Shown here: one piece after another, positions 39,975 through 50,900 of the stretch | How the letters are laid out: every line of letters begins with the position of its first letter | Numbering within the stretch: the stretch's first letter is position 1 | Virus record (IMG/VR): IMGVR_UViG_3300043425_000063 | Coordinates: 1-54,662 of that record | Source of the DNA: a virus | Reading direction: 5' to 3' (one strand) | Length of the DNA: 54,662 bases | The notes under the pieces: generated by a model | Database searches by the model: none | The model's input: only the letters and a program-made list of their open reading frames with translations | What the model was told of the DNA's origin: nothing | Translations under genes and position numbers: made by a program

Positions 39975-40379
39975 ATGACTGTAAACGTAGATGATGTAGT
40001 AGCGACCTACATGAAACTCAGGTCGCAGAAAGAATCTATTGAGGCTGAGGTGAAAGACCGTGTGTCTACCATCAAAGCCAAGATGGAGAAGTTAGAAGCA
40101 TGGATTAAGGAACAGGCTGACGCTCAAGGTGTTACCTCGTTCAAGACCAAGCATGGTACTGCGTTCTTAACCACCACCGACTATGCCAACGTGGGTGACT
40201 GGGATGCTGTACTCGGATTTATTCGTGAGAACGAAGCGTTTGACATGCTTGAGAAACGCATTAGCAAGATTGCCGTGCGTGGATATATTGAGTCAAACAA
40301 AGCAGTACCCCCCGGTGTCAACTACGGCACGAAGTTGGAGGTGAACATCCGCAAACCAGTAACCCGAGTGGAGGACTAA
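39975..40379 (+). CDS. Hypothetical replication-region protein, 134 aa
   Basis: The product is 134 aa. An N-terminal coiled coil (YMKLRSQKESIEAEVKDRVSTIKAKMEKLEAWIKEQAD) is followed by SFKTKHGTAFLTTTDYANVGDWDAVLGFIRENEAFDMLEKRISK and PPGVNY near the end. Similar proteins stand between helicase and SSB-like genes in phages; function unknown, possibly Gam-like or a DNA-binding accessory. Confidence 0.55.
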   Translation: MTVNVDDVVATYMKLRSQKESIEAEVKDRVSTIKAKMEKLEAWIKEQADAQGVTSFKTKHGTAFLTTTDYANVGDWDAVLGFIRENEAFDMLEKRISKIAVRGYIESNKAVPPGVNYGTKLEVNIRKPVTRVED

Positions 40380-40382
40380 GCC

Positions 40383-40778
40383 ATGAGTGTCAAAGGATTT
40401 TTTGGTAAAGGACTAGCGTCCCTGCTGCAAGCGCATCAAAGCGATATGAACCGTTCCATTGAAAATGTCCGTGTGGCTACTGACATGGAGCGCATGTTCG
40501 GCAACTGCTCACCCGCAGTCGTTGCGTTCAAGATTGAGAACGGCTTTGTTGTTCGCACTTGTGATATGCGTCGTGAGATGGAGGGTCACATGCAAGGTGG
40601 ATTCCACTACTGCAAAGACCATCAAGAAATAGCCGAACACATTATTGCCACCGAAGCCAAGCGCAAGTTAGGTCTAGGTGAACAACAAGAGATGTTTGCT
40701 GAACGTGCTTACCAAGCACAAACGCTCGTAGGTAGCGGCGGATTCGCTCAAGCCAAACGTGCAACCAATCGTATTTAA
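40383..40778 (+). CDS. Hypothetical protein, 131 aa
   Basis: The product is 131 aa: GFFGKGLASLLQAHQSDMNRSIENVRVATDMERMFGNCSPAVVAFKI..., with RREMEGHMQGGFHYCKDHQEIAEHII in the centre and a Gln/Ala-rich end. Mostly helical. It lies just before the SSB-like gene. No family recognised. Confidence 0.5.
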   Translation: MSVKGFFGKGLASLLQAHQSDMNRSIENVRVATDMERMFGNCSPAVVAFKIENGFVVRTCDMRREMEGHMQGGFHYCKDHQEIAEHIIATEAKRKLGLGEQQEMFAERAYQAQTLVGSGGFAQAKRATNRI

Positions 40779-40801
40779 CCGCTCACTTAAAGGAGAAATC
40801 T

Positions 40802-41776
40802 ATGAGCAATGCCCTTACTCTTGCCAACGTGCAAGTACCCGCCCACCTCGCACAACGTGTTGGTGTTCCATCTGTCCTCGCTCAATCATTGGGTGGTGGC
40901 ATCGGCAGTGGCGAAGCCGTACCCCGTATCAGTATTAAAGGTTCTCGTTTCCGTATTGTCGAAGGCAGTACTGAGACTGTGCTTGACACGACCACCATCG
41001 ACGTAGTTGTTGTGGGTGCTAATCCCCGCTTGTCTAAAACTTGGTATGCCAAGGCGTGGACACCTGAGAGCGAACCGTCTAGCCCTGACTGCTTCTCTAT
41101 GGATGGTGTATCGCCTGATGCTTCTAGTGCTGAACCACAGAATGACCTGTGTGCATCTTGCCCACAAAACGCATGGGGTTCCAAAGTGACTCCGCAAGGC
41201 AAGCAAATCAAAGCCTGCTCTGACCAAAAGCGTTTGGCAGTCGTGGCTGCTGATGACCCGACAGGCCCGATTTACCTGCTCCAAGTTACCCCTGCTGCAC
41301 TGCAAGGTCTTGGCAAGTATCAGAAGGAACTGTCTATGCGTGGCATCCCTGCTGAGATTGTCCGTACCCGCCTGTCGTTTGACACCGATGCGTCTTTCCC
41401 CAAACTGAAGTTTGACTTTGGTGGATTCCTTGACGAAGCCACCCAAGCAGAAGTTGATAAACTGTTTGGCACGGAAGAAGTCCGTTCGATTACTGGTGAG
41501 TTGCGTACTTCCGCTGCCCCGGCAGTGCCGAAGATTGCCGCACCACAACAAGTTGCACCGAAACCCGCTCCCGTAGTGGCGACTCCTGAACCTGCTCCTA
41601 CCCCCGTGGCAGATAAACCTGCCGCTGCGAAGCGTGGTTTTGGTGCTCCTAAAGCGGCTGCTCCTGCTGCCGCACCAGTAAAGGCGGCTGCTCCTGCGGC
41701 TGCGGCTCCGTCTGCTGCATCACTGGCTGACGAGATTGCCGCTCTTGTTGGGGAGGTAAATGCAGATGACGCCTAA
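40802..41776 (+). CDS. Putative single-stranded DNA-binding-type protein with zinc site
   Basis: The product is 324 aa. A beta-rich core (about 40-235) contains ISIKGSRFRIV and four Cys (C97, C117, C120, C139) able to bind zinc, as in T4 gp32-type proteins. Residues 240-305 are an Ala/Pro linker. The last 17 residues are acidic (LADEIAALVGEVNADDA). Core, flexible linker and acidic tip are the classic ssDNA-binding layout. Placement beside polymerase, helicase and primase fits. No OB fold could be confirmed. Confidence 0.6.
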   Translation: MSNALTLANVQVPAHLAQRVGVPSVLAQSLGGGIGSGEAVPRISIKGSRFRIVEGSTETVLDTTTIDVVVVGANPRLSKTWYAKAWTPESEPSSPDCFSMDGVSPDASSAEPQNDLCASCPQNAWGSKVTPQGKQIKACSDQKRLAVVAADDPTGPIYLLQVTPAALQGLGKYQKELSMRGIPAEIVRTRLSFDTDASFPKLKFDFGGFLDEATQAEVDKLFGTEEVRSITGELRTSAAPAVPKIAAPQQVAPKPAPVVATPEPAPTPVADKPAAAKRGFGAPKAAAPAAAPVKAAAPAAAAPSAASLADEIAALVGEVNADDA

Positions 41777-42053
41777 TCCGCCTCTTGACTTTACAAAGGT
41801 TGAGGCGTTAAGGAAGCACATGTTGTTGACTACCAATGACATGGCTTCCCTGTTTGGTGTTAGTCGCATGACGTATTATGGATGGGTGCGGGGGAAGGAA
41901 CTCCGCAAATCCAATGACGCTACGGTGAGGGTGCTTCTCAAGAGGCTACTCAACATCATGGTCGAGGACAAGTGGCCTACACCTGATGTCATTGCGATGG
42001 AGCAACCACAACGGAAAGAACGCCTTGATGATTTATTGAAGCGTTTTGAATGA
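41760..42053 (+). CDS. Helix-turn-helix protein, 97 aa
   Basis: The product is 97 aa from ATG 41760 (or 41766, which sits better behind GGAGG). The HTH reads LTTNDMASLFGVSRMTYYGWVRGK, as in XRE-type phage regulators, followed by a helical part. It is the only clear stand-alone HTH regulator recognised and could be the protein that reads the 9-bp element array. It overlaps the SSB-like gene by 17 nt. Confidence 0.68.
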   Translation: MQMTPNPPLDFTKVEALRKHMLLTTNDMASLFGVSRMTYYGWVRGKELRKSNDATVRVLLKRLLNIMVEDKWPTPDVIAMEQPQRKERLDDLLKRFE

Positions 42054-42060
42054 GGAACAT

Positions 42061-42078
42061 GGGGGGCATGTGCCCCCC
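42061..42078 (+). other. RNA hairpin upstream of the primase-helicase start
   Basis: The 18-bp palindrome GGGGGGCA-TG-TGCCCCCC folds into a very strong hairpin 16 nt before ATG 42094. It probably sets translation or mRNA stability of the primase-helicase. The extra residues encoded if translation began at 42046 would be read straight from the hairpin, which argues against that start. Confidence 0.6.
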
Positions 42079-42093
42079 AATAACGGGGGTTTT

Positions 42094-44958
42094 ATGGACA
42101 CGCTGAGTTTCTTTCAGCGGGTGCTACCGACAGAAGGACTGTACTGCATTGCGAGTTTTGAAGGCGACAACCCAAAACCACGACACGGCTACTTTGATTC
42201 AGTCGAAGCACTTGCTAAAGTTGCTCTTGCTCTAAATAGCAGGGGACAAAACACATACTACGCAATCTCTACGTTCACAGAGAAGCGTCGTAAGCAGGAG
42301 TTCGTCGAGCGCACGAAGGTGCTTGCCATCGACGTTGACTGCGGTATTGGTAAGAACGGAAAGCCTAAGCCGTTCAAGGATGCAAGCGAGGGAGCAAAGG
42401 CTCTCGTGACTTTCGTCCAAGCAGTTGGGCTACCCATGCCGATGATTGTATCGTCGGGCAATGGGCTACATGTTTACTGGATATTAGATGAGGCGATTGA
42501 GCCTGCACAGTGGAAGCCGTTAGCCAGTGCATTGAAGGCGGCTTGCCTTGATAAAGGATTCACACCCGACATTGGTGTTACGGGGGACAGTGCTCGTGTT
42601 CTGAGACCGATTGGATGTACTAACCCCCGTGGAGGAAAGACCGCTAAGTTGATACGAGATGCGCAGGATGTGACCTATGCGCAGTTGTGGGCAGTCCTCG
42701 AACCGTTTACACATGGCTCATCTTATGAGCCACCCGTTGAGCAGACACGTACCAACTCGTTGTTGGATAACCTAGCAGTCAAGCATGAGTACCAACCCGC
42801 AAACGCTGACAAGATTATTGAGTCCTGCCAACAGATTAAATGGGCAGTAGAGAATCAAGGGGATGTCCCCGAACCAATGTGGTACAACCTGATTGGAGTA
42901 GCCGCATTTTGTAGTGACCCTGAAGCCACTGCCATCAAGTGGTCTGAGCAACACCCCGGATACAGTCAACAAGCAACCATCAGTAAGTTGCACCATTGGA
43001 AGCAGGGCGCAACAGGCCCAGCAACCTGCCAAAAGTTTGAAGCCGAACACCCCGGTGGATGCAAGGGCTGCAAGTTCAAAGACAAGATTGGTAGCCCTGC
43101 CCGTCTAGGCACACAGTTCGCAGAAGTTAAATCAACGGCGGCAGTGACCGACCCCCTCGCTGCACAAATACCAGTACCCCGACCATTCAAACGTACCACT
43201 GACGGTATGAAGATGGTCATTGACGAAACCGATATTGACGTTTGTAAGTTCGACATCTACCCCATCGGCTACGGCAAAGATGAGGGTCTTGGTTATGAAG
43301 TAGTCCGCTACATGTGGCATCGTCCGCACGTTGGATGGACTGAACTTGTACTACGGCAGGCTCATCTTACTGATGGCAGTCGAGAGTTCTCAGGTGCGAT
43401 TGCTGACCAAGGCATCGTGTTGTTCAACAAAAATCAAACGGTACACTTCCAAATGCTTCTACGCTCATACATGGAGGAACTGAAGCAACGCCGAGGATTG
43501 ACCAACCTGTATTCGTCAATGGGTTGGAAAGCAAACTACAACGAGTTTGTGATTGGCAGTACGCTTCTCCGCCGGGACTCCACTGGCAACATCGCAACTG
43601 AAAACATTAACCTCGCTTCGGCAATCGGCAAGGTCACGGACGAGATGTATGGATGTCAGGGTTCCCTGCAAGAGTGGGTGAACTTCACCCGCATCCTCGA
43701 AACCGCAGACCTGAAACTCCACAAGTTCCTGATTGGCTTTGCCTTTGCTACACCACTGCTCAAGGTCAGCGGACTCAAGGGTTTGATTCTGTCCCTGTAC
43801 GGCAAGACTGGTGGCGGTAAGACGCTCGGTCAGTACATGATGCAGTCAGTGTGGGGCAATCCCGATACGCTCCACTTCGGTGGTAAGTTCACACAGAACG
43901 GTTTGTTCTCCCGCCTTGCACTACACGGCAACCTACCCATGACTGTGGACGAGTTGACTATGCTTGACCGTGAGGAAGCAGGCGACCTGATTTACTGGAC
44001 AAGTCAAGGGCGTGACAAGGCTAGGCTGAACCGCAACTCTGAGGAACGTGCCATTAAAGAGTGGGCAACCACCATGACGGTATCGACCAACGAATCGCTA
44101 CACAGTATGTTGTACGCAGGTGGTCATGCTACGGATGCTAAGTTAGCCCGACTGCTTGAGTTCAATGTTCACCCTCACCCACTGTTCACTAAAGGTAGTC
44201 AGGTAGGGCGACAGATTCATGCGTTTCTGATGGCGAACTACGGACACCCCGGACATGCGTTTATGCGGCAACTGCTGCCGCTTGGTGTCGATGCAATCAA
44301 AGCGATGTTGGAGCATGCCATCAATGAGTTCCCCAAGAAGTACGGCGTTCACTTTAGCGGCGACGAACGGTTTTGGGAGATTGGTTTGGTGCTATCTGAC
44401 CTCGGTAACCAACTTGCTAAAGAATACGGACTCATCCTATATGACCACCAAGACGCAACCGAGTGGGCACTGGGTGAACTGAAGTCCATGAAAACATCTG
44501 CGGCTACCAACCGTATGGATGCCTTCGATGCACTGGGCGAGTTCATCAACGAGAACATGGACGCAACTATCACGGTCATGCACACCCCGGGTCAGAAGCC
44601 TATGCGAGACAACAACCGTCCGTATATTGCAGACATCCTTGTACGCTACGACCTGTACCGCAAGACCTACGATGGGACATTCGATTCAGGCACGGTGCTT
44701 GTCGAGCGTACCAAACTACGCAAGTGGCTCAGTCAACGTGGCTATGACTACAAGCAATTTGTTCAGGAGTTTGAAGCCGAAGGCATCATTGCCACACCGA
44801 AATCACAGAAGGCGTACTTCGGTAAAGATGTTGGTATCAAAATTCCGCAGTGTTATGTAGTCGGCATCAACCTCAACCACCCACGTTTGCAGGGAATCTT
44901 GGATGACGCCGACCAATCCGTAAATGACCTAACCCACGGTCAACTCAAGGTCGTTTAA
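42094..44958 (+). CDS. Primase-helicase: AEP primase domain plus DUF927 AAA helicase
   Basis: The product is 954 aa from ATG 42094. Primase: D80-x-D82 in LAIDVDCG, H126 in SSGNGLHVYW, and DSARVLRPIGCTN, as in archaeo-eukaryotic-type primases. Then a CKGC-containing zinc or PriCT-like part (GGCKGCKFKDKIGSPARLG). Helicase: GKTGGGKT Walker A near 570-577, VDELTMLDREEAGDL and STNESL, as in DUF927 ATPases. It opens and primes phage DNA. Its TAA overlaps that of the convergent giant gene. Confidence 0.88.
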   Translation: MDTLSFFQRVLPTEGLYCIASFEGDNPKPRHGYFDSVEALAKVALALNSRGQNTYYAISTFTEKRRKQEFVERTKVLAIDVDCGIGKNGKPKPFKDASEGAKALVTFVQAVGLPMPMIVSSGNGLHVYWILDEAIEPAQWKPLASALKAACLDKGFTPDIGVTGDSARVLRPIGCTNPRGGKTAKLIRDAQDVTYAQLWAVLEPFTHGSSYEPPVEQTRTNSLLDNLAVKHEYQPANADKIIESCQQIKWAVENQGDVPEPMWYNLIGVAAFCSDPEATAIKWSEQHPGYSQQATISKLHHWKQGATGPATCQKFEAEHPGGCKGCKFKDKIGSPARLGTQFAEVKSTAAVTDPLAAQIPVPRPFKRTTDGMKMVIDETDIDVCKFDIYPIGYGKDEGLGYEVVRYMWHRPHVGWTELVLRQAHLTDGSREFSGAIADQGIVLFNKNQTVHFQMLLRSYMEELKQRRGLTNLYSSMGWKANYNEFVIGSTLLRRDSTGNIATENINLASAIGKVTDEMYGCQGSLQEWVNFTRILETADLKLHKFLIGFAFATPLLKVSGLKGLILSLYGKTGGGKTLGQYMMQSVWGNPDTLHFGGKFTQNGLFSRLALHGNLPMTVDELTMLDREEAGDLIYWTSQGRDKARLNRNSEERAIKEWATTMTVSTNESLHSMLYAGGHATDAKLARLLEFNVHPHPLFTKGSQVGRQIHAFLMANYGHPGHAFMRQLLPLGVDAIKAMLEHAINEFPKKYGVHFSGDERFWEIGLVLSDLGNQLAKEYGLILYDHQDATEWALGELKSMKTSAATNRMDAFDALGEFINENMDATITVMHTPGQKPMRDNNRPYIADILVRYDLYRKTYDGTFDSGTVLVERTKLRKWLSQRGYDYKQFVQEFEAEGIIATPKSQKAYFGKDVGIKIPQCYVVGINLNHPRLQGILDDADQSVNDLTHGQLKVV
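44955..44958. other. Convergent stop codons sharing TTAA
   Basis: The + strand primase-helicase stops with TAA at 44956-44958 and the - strand giant gene stops with TAA at 44957-44955. The two codons overlap in the palindrome TTAA. There is no terminator or intergenic space between the two transcription blocks here. Confidence 0.95.
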
Positions 44959-47900
44959 TCAGGGATGCCATTGAGTGTTTCTTCATCTACACCGTAGAGT
45001 CGAAGCATCTCTTTGGCTTCTGCCCGGCCTGACTTAGCGGAGGACTTGAGGCTACGTAGTGCCAGTGGCTTACGTGCTTCTTTGAACGCTTGGTTGACAG
45101 ACCTATCGAAGTTGCGAATCTCAAGGCGAGTACCCTTGGTGGATTCGTTCCAGTCTTTCACAAAGTCTTTGACGTTCTTCTCGGACTCAGGGTCACCTGA
45201 CAGTCTTGATGCAACCGCACGGCGTACAGCCTCAGTCTTAATCATGGACATATAGGCTTGTTCCTGTGAGTCTGCCATCATCCAATCCATCTGAGCCTGC
45301 GCACGGGATGGATACCATCCGAGTGCCTTACCCATAATCTCCCATGCCGTAGCGTTCTTTGCCACAACATATCCCTTGGAGTCGAGAATTGCACCAGTGT
45401 CTTGGAACTTCAAGGCTTCACCAAAGTTCTTGACCGCACGAACAGGCGCATCAGTCATAAGGCTAGATAGGCTTGAGCGACCAGTGACTACACCGGGGAT
45501 GGTGTTGGTAAAGTACTCAAGGCTACCCACGAGGAACGAGGTAGGTGCACCTGCAATGTTCACCACTTCACGGAGAAGTTCTTGCTTAGTGGCTGACGGT
45601 TTCAGTAGGCCCGTGCCGGGGACAATATCCCCAAGACCCAATCGGTTAGAGAATGACCAACCAGTGAAGTGGTCAAGCAAACCACGCATGATGATTGGGT
45701 TAATCTCAGCACCAAGTTCATCACCGAATACCGTGCGTGTCAGACGAGCAAACTCTTTTTCGATGGAGCCCATCTTTAGACCCAAGCGTTGAGCGATGCC
45801 GTCAACAACGTCCAAGATGTCGTCAGAACCCGGTAGTCCACGCACACCGGAGAGCAGAATCAATGACCCAAGCATGATGATGCGACCCTCGTAGTTCATG
45901 TTCTTCAACAATTGAACCATGAGAATCGGGTACTGCTTGTACATATAGATGAACGACTGGAGTCCACCACGGAAGAAAGCAGGGCGGTTGTACTGTGCGT
46001 AGTCACCTTGTGTGGCGTCCACGGCACGAGACGCAACTGCTCGGGCAGCGATGTCGGCTGCATTGTGGTCTACCCCAGAAGCGCGTTGGCGGTCATACTC
46101 ACCACGATATGCTGCTAGGAGAGTAGTACGGCGGTTGAACTGTTCCGAGTAGGAGAACGGAGCCATCCAAACCTTGACGAACTTTTGGAACGTAGGGTTA
46201 ACGAGGATGGCACGACCCCGACTTGTACCAGTCAAAGCGTTGAACTGGGCAGCATCAAGACGCTGCTCCTCAGTCATGGTGTACAGGAAGTTCAGTTCAG
46301 CAAACGTCAGACCATCTTTGTTGCGGTCTTTACCTGACTTCTGCAACTCCTTAATCTGTTGGTCGATGTAGTCGAGGTTGGCGTAGCGGAAACTACCTGC
46401 CTTCTTGGCGTACTCCAACAAGAGGTAGCCTGCACGACCTGCACCTAGCCCAACACCAAAGCCGTTCTTCGGATTGAACGAAGCAAGGTAAGCCCACGAG
46501 TTAGTCGGCAGCGAAAGCATCTGTGTGACACCCGTGGCGATAGAGCCACCGAGTTGAGCAAGAGCCGCCCATGTACGAGCAGCCACAGAGAACTCGTTGT
46601 TTGTCCAAATGTCATCCGCATGGATGATGTCGCCAGTGGATTCTTTCCAGTCGAGCAAAGACTTGGCACGTTCTTTGTACCAGTTGCCACGCTCTACCCG
46701 CTTACCATCCACCATCGTGACGGCATTGTCGTAGTAGAACTTCTCTTGGAAATACTCACGGGCTGCAATCTCTTTGGCAGGGCCAGTCGCACCTTCCCAC
46801 TTAGCCTTGAGTTCTTCAAGACGGGTAGGGTCGCCATACCAGTTACGGTTGTCCTCAAGAACTTCGTCGTACTGATGGCGGAACTCTTTGTTGGCTGCGG
46901 TGTAGGCTTGCTGCTCCAGATAGGCAGACGCACTCTTGACAACATCTTTGTCCCAGCCGGGTGTGCCTGCACGTTTCAGGTTTGCACGAGCACGAGTGTT
47001 CTGTGCCTGTGTTTTCTTGACAAGAATCTCCCGAGTTTGTGGGGTCAACTGAATACCAAGGCGAGACAAGGAATACATCACCTCGTCGTAGTGGAGGATG
47101 TCCACAAGCGCAGGGGTCTGCTCAGCCACGGAAGAAATTGCACGGAGTTTGACAGTCTGCAAGTTGTTGTCAACATCACGCATCTCGTACTCGCCTGCGA
47201 ACATGATGTCGAGTTCGTCTTGGAGTTCACGAGCATCTTTCTCGGTAGCGACCTTGCCATAGAACAGAGAGTCCTGCTGACCTTGGCGCAACTTGATAGG
47301 TACTTCCTGACCGTTGACTTCCTTGTAGGCTTGGATACGAACCTGCCAGTCACCCTCACGGATTAGCGGGACGTAAGAGCCAGCGATGGTTCGCTTGGCG
47401 TAGAACTGGTCATCATTGATAGACGCTGCAAACATGGTGCGTTCTTCGATGCGGCGCACCAATGCCCAAATGGAACTGTCGTTCACGTTGTCAAGGTCAG
47501 GGTCAACCTTGTTACGTAGTTTGTTCCGCAGGCCACGCACAAGCGTATCGACTTGCTCAGGGGTATACCCCTCAATCATTGTCTTTAGGTCGCCAAGGGC
47601 AAGGTCTTTATAGAACGAGCCACCAAACTTGTAGTTCAACCACTCGTCAGCATCTTCTTGTGCTGCCTCGCTCATGACGAAACGGTTGTTCTTGTACTCT
47701 GAATCTTTTAGGCGCATACGGTCGTATTGCTCGACCACATCTTTAATGAACTCTGTCTCTTGGGCAGTTAGACTCTCAGAGAACGCACTGGATATACCAG
47801 ACGTAACTGCTCGTTGCTGTTCGTGGATTGCGCCAAGATATTTACCGATGAGCACATCCACGGAGGATTTCGAGATGGCATCAAAGAACTCTAGGTAAAC

Positions 47901-50900
47901 CTTGTACTCGATGCTGTTACCCGTGTAGCGGATGATTCCGTTTTCATCTTCCTCAAGGGTTCCATCAACATCTTTGAACCAGTCCAATGAGGGCTGCATG
48001 TTCGGAGCCTCGTAGGTGGTCTCCGCCATACGCTTGGTATACGTCCGCTTGGTCATCTCAATGTTGCGGTCGTACTTGCTTTCGGTTTTCTTAAGACGCA
48101 ACTGGTACTCAAGACGGGCTTCCTCGTTCTGAGCCGTATCCAGTTTCTTTTGCAGACGAGCCATTTCACGAGCCTTGCCAGACTCAAGGGAAGCCAACTC
48201 AGCGTCACGCTGTGCAACCAGTTCAGCCTGATACTCAGGCGTCATTGGGCGTTCTTCAGTACCTTGTTGAACCATGAAGCCCTTACGGAACTCCTCAGGG
48301 GTAACCCTACCCATCTTCTTGAGTTCTTCAAAAGCCTCAGGGTTAATCTGCGGAGTGGGGTCTAGGTTGTTCGGGTCATAGAACACCACGTTCTGCATCT
48401 TCTGAATCTGATTGTCCGTGTACTGCCCCATCCGGCGCAACGTGGCATATGCCATGAGTTCACCGGAACGGACATTCTGTTCGGGAGTCAAACCACCACC
48501 AAAGCCCAAGAACTTAGCGTCATGGGCAATCTTAGTCATCTCAGCGTACTGAGTTTTCAGTTCAGTCTGACGAGCGGCTTGGTCTTGCAGGCGACTAAAG
48601 ATTTTGAAATATCCCTTGCTCTTACGGGCCATGTTGTCTTGCGTCTGGATTCCATCAAGAACTTTCTGTGTGACGTTACCCACGTTGGCAAGCACGCCCC
48701 TACCCTGCTTACGCATCTCGGCGGCTTTTTGTGAGGTGTTTACGATGTCACGGATAGAACGCTCAAGGTCACCGTAGATGGCAAAGTTACGGTTCGTAAA
48801 ATTCTGAGCAAAAAACGCAGAGCCTTGTGCCACAGATTGGGCAAAGCGCAACACTTCCATGTCGGACTTCTCGTTACCCAGTGCCTCAGTAATCTCCTTG
48901 AACATGCCAGAGGTGTTGACCTCGGAACGCCCAATGCCTTGACGCACGTACTTGCGTGATAGCCCAATCAGATAGCGAGCAGCGTCATCATTGAAGCGCA
49001 AGCCCATCTTATTGAGTTGGTCTTTCAACCAGTTCCAAAAGCGCAGGATAGTGTTGTTGTCGATGGCAGCAGCACGGTCAGCCAGTACTTCTTCAACGGC
49101 TTCGAGAAAGGGTATACCCTTACCATTCGCATAGACCGTGGCTTCTTGTGTCAGTTGCGGGTCAGAGTCAGCGATGAAGCGCAGAATCTTGTCGAGGGCT
49201 TGGCTGCTAAACAATCCACGGAAGCCAACGTGCCCAAGAGTTTCGTGGGCAATGATGAACCGAGCGTGTTCTTCCGAGTGGATGAAGTCGGCAAACAGTA
49301 CTACGTTGTCGCCCCATGCCATACCAGCAGCGTTGACTGCTTCAATGTCGCCATTCTTACGTGCCTTAGCGGCAGCCTCGAACAAAGTAGGATTACTCCT
49401 ACGCATATCTTGTATGTTGGCAAACACGCTTACACGCGGCTTACGAGCGTACTTGGAAATCACACGGGCTGCAAACAAGCGCAGTGGGCCGACCTTCATT
49501 GGATTCAGAGGCTTACCGTCCGCACGATAGGCACGCCAGTCGTCGTCGCTGTTGGGTTTACGGTCATAGAACGGGTCGAACTGGAGGTCATCCAGTGTCG
49601 TTTGATTCTCAGTTTCTTCAAGGTCACGCAGTTCTTTACGTGCTGCCTCATGCTTTTGCACAAAGTCAGTCTTGGTTGTTTTCTCCTCAGCCACCGTGTT
49701 GGGGATGAAGTAGGATGTGCCCGCAGGCTGAGTCACATAGGGATTACCCTTAGCATCAAAGAAGTCTTTGATAAGCCCACGCTTACCAACGAGGAAGTTG
49801 TCATCGACTACACCAGCGTAGTACTTCTTCAACTTGTCAATAAGTTGTGCTTTGTCATAGTACTGTGGGTTCGAGTCAATAAAGTTTGCCAAGCGTTCTT
49901 CGGCACTGATGTCCTCGTTGACTGCAACCACATCATCCTTAACCGCTTCTTGTGTGGTTTTAGCCCCGGGCACACGCACCTTCGCCATGACATTGGCATC
50001 GTTCAACAAGCCAGTGTCGGCAAGTAGGGCGTACAAACGGGACTTCGGAGAAATGGATTCTTGGTCGAGCGCAACTTCACGCAGCGCATCGGTGTAATCT
50101 ATCTTAGATACACCACCCTCAGGGTCTGTCAAGAAGTTGGCAGCAGTCTTACGCAAGTAGGTACGGTCTGCCCCAAAGACATAAGCCGACACAATATCGT
50201 ACAGAGCCTCTGCGTAAGCAGCAGCGTTCTTGGTTGTCTCAGCAGTCTCGATAGCCATATCGAGTTCTTCGTTTGCAGCCACAGTCTCAGCACTTGCTTC
50301 CTGTGCACCACGCTTAACAGGTTGGCTTTCCACAACCGCAGGCTGTGTAGTCGTACCCATAAGTTGCCCGACCATTGCAGCAAGACCGCTAGGGCCACGT
50401 TGCAACTTAGCACCTGCGGGGGCTGCGGCCTTACCTGCCGCTTCAATCTTTTTTGCTGGGGCTTTCTTTAGAGCCTTACCCCCCTTAGGTGGGGGCGGAG
50501 GTGGTTCCTCCGTAGGCGTTACGGCTTCTTGCTTCTTCCCGCGCTTGAGAGACTTGCCGCCACCGCCTGCTTCAGTGCCGCCGCCTTGCTCTTGGGTCGT
50601 GGGCTGTTGCCCAGTTTGCCGCCCGCCTTGTACTCCCGCATTATCTTGCTGACGTTTTGGCTGACGACCTTGTTGCTGCTTCCTTTCTTGAGGGGCATTT
50701 GCTTCTCCTTGTGGTTCGGGTTGAACGAAGTCGCCTTCATCAAACTGTCCATCGAACACCGTACCGTCTACGTCCTCAAAACGACCAGTGCCATGCGGCA
50801 GACCGTCCTTGAACTGACCAGTGTAGGTGGATGTGTCAGAGTAAATCAGCGTACCTTGACCGCTAGGTACGCCCTTCTTGAGTTGGCCTGTATATACAGA

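Noticed and set aside
40886-41551. 221-codon open frame on the - strand
   Set aside because: Antisense to the SSB-like gene, in a block where all credible genes are on the + strand.
42046-42093. Longer start for the primase-helicase (ATG 42046)
   Set aside because: The 16 extra codons are read from a strong GC hairpin and have no ribosome site in front; ATG 42094 is a better start.
46554-47366. 270-codon + strand frame in the giant gene region
   Set aside because: Antisense to coiled-coil coding sequence, which often leaves long open shadow frames.
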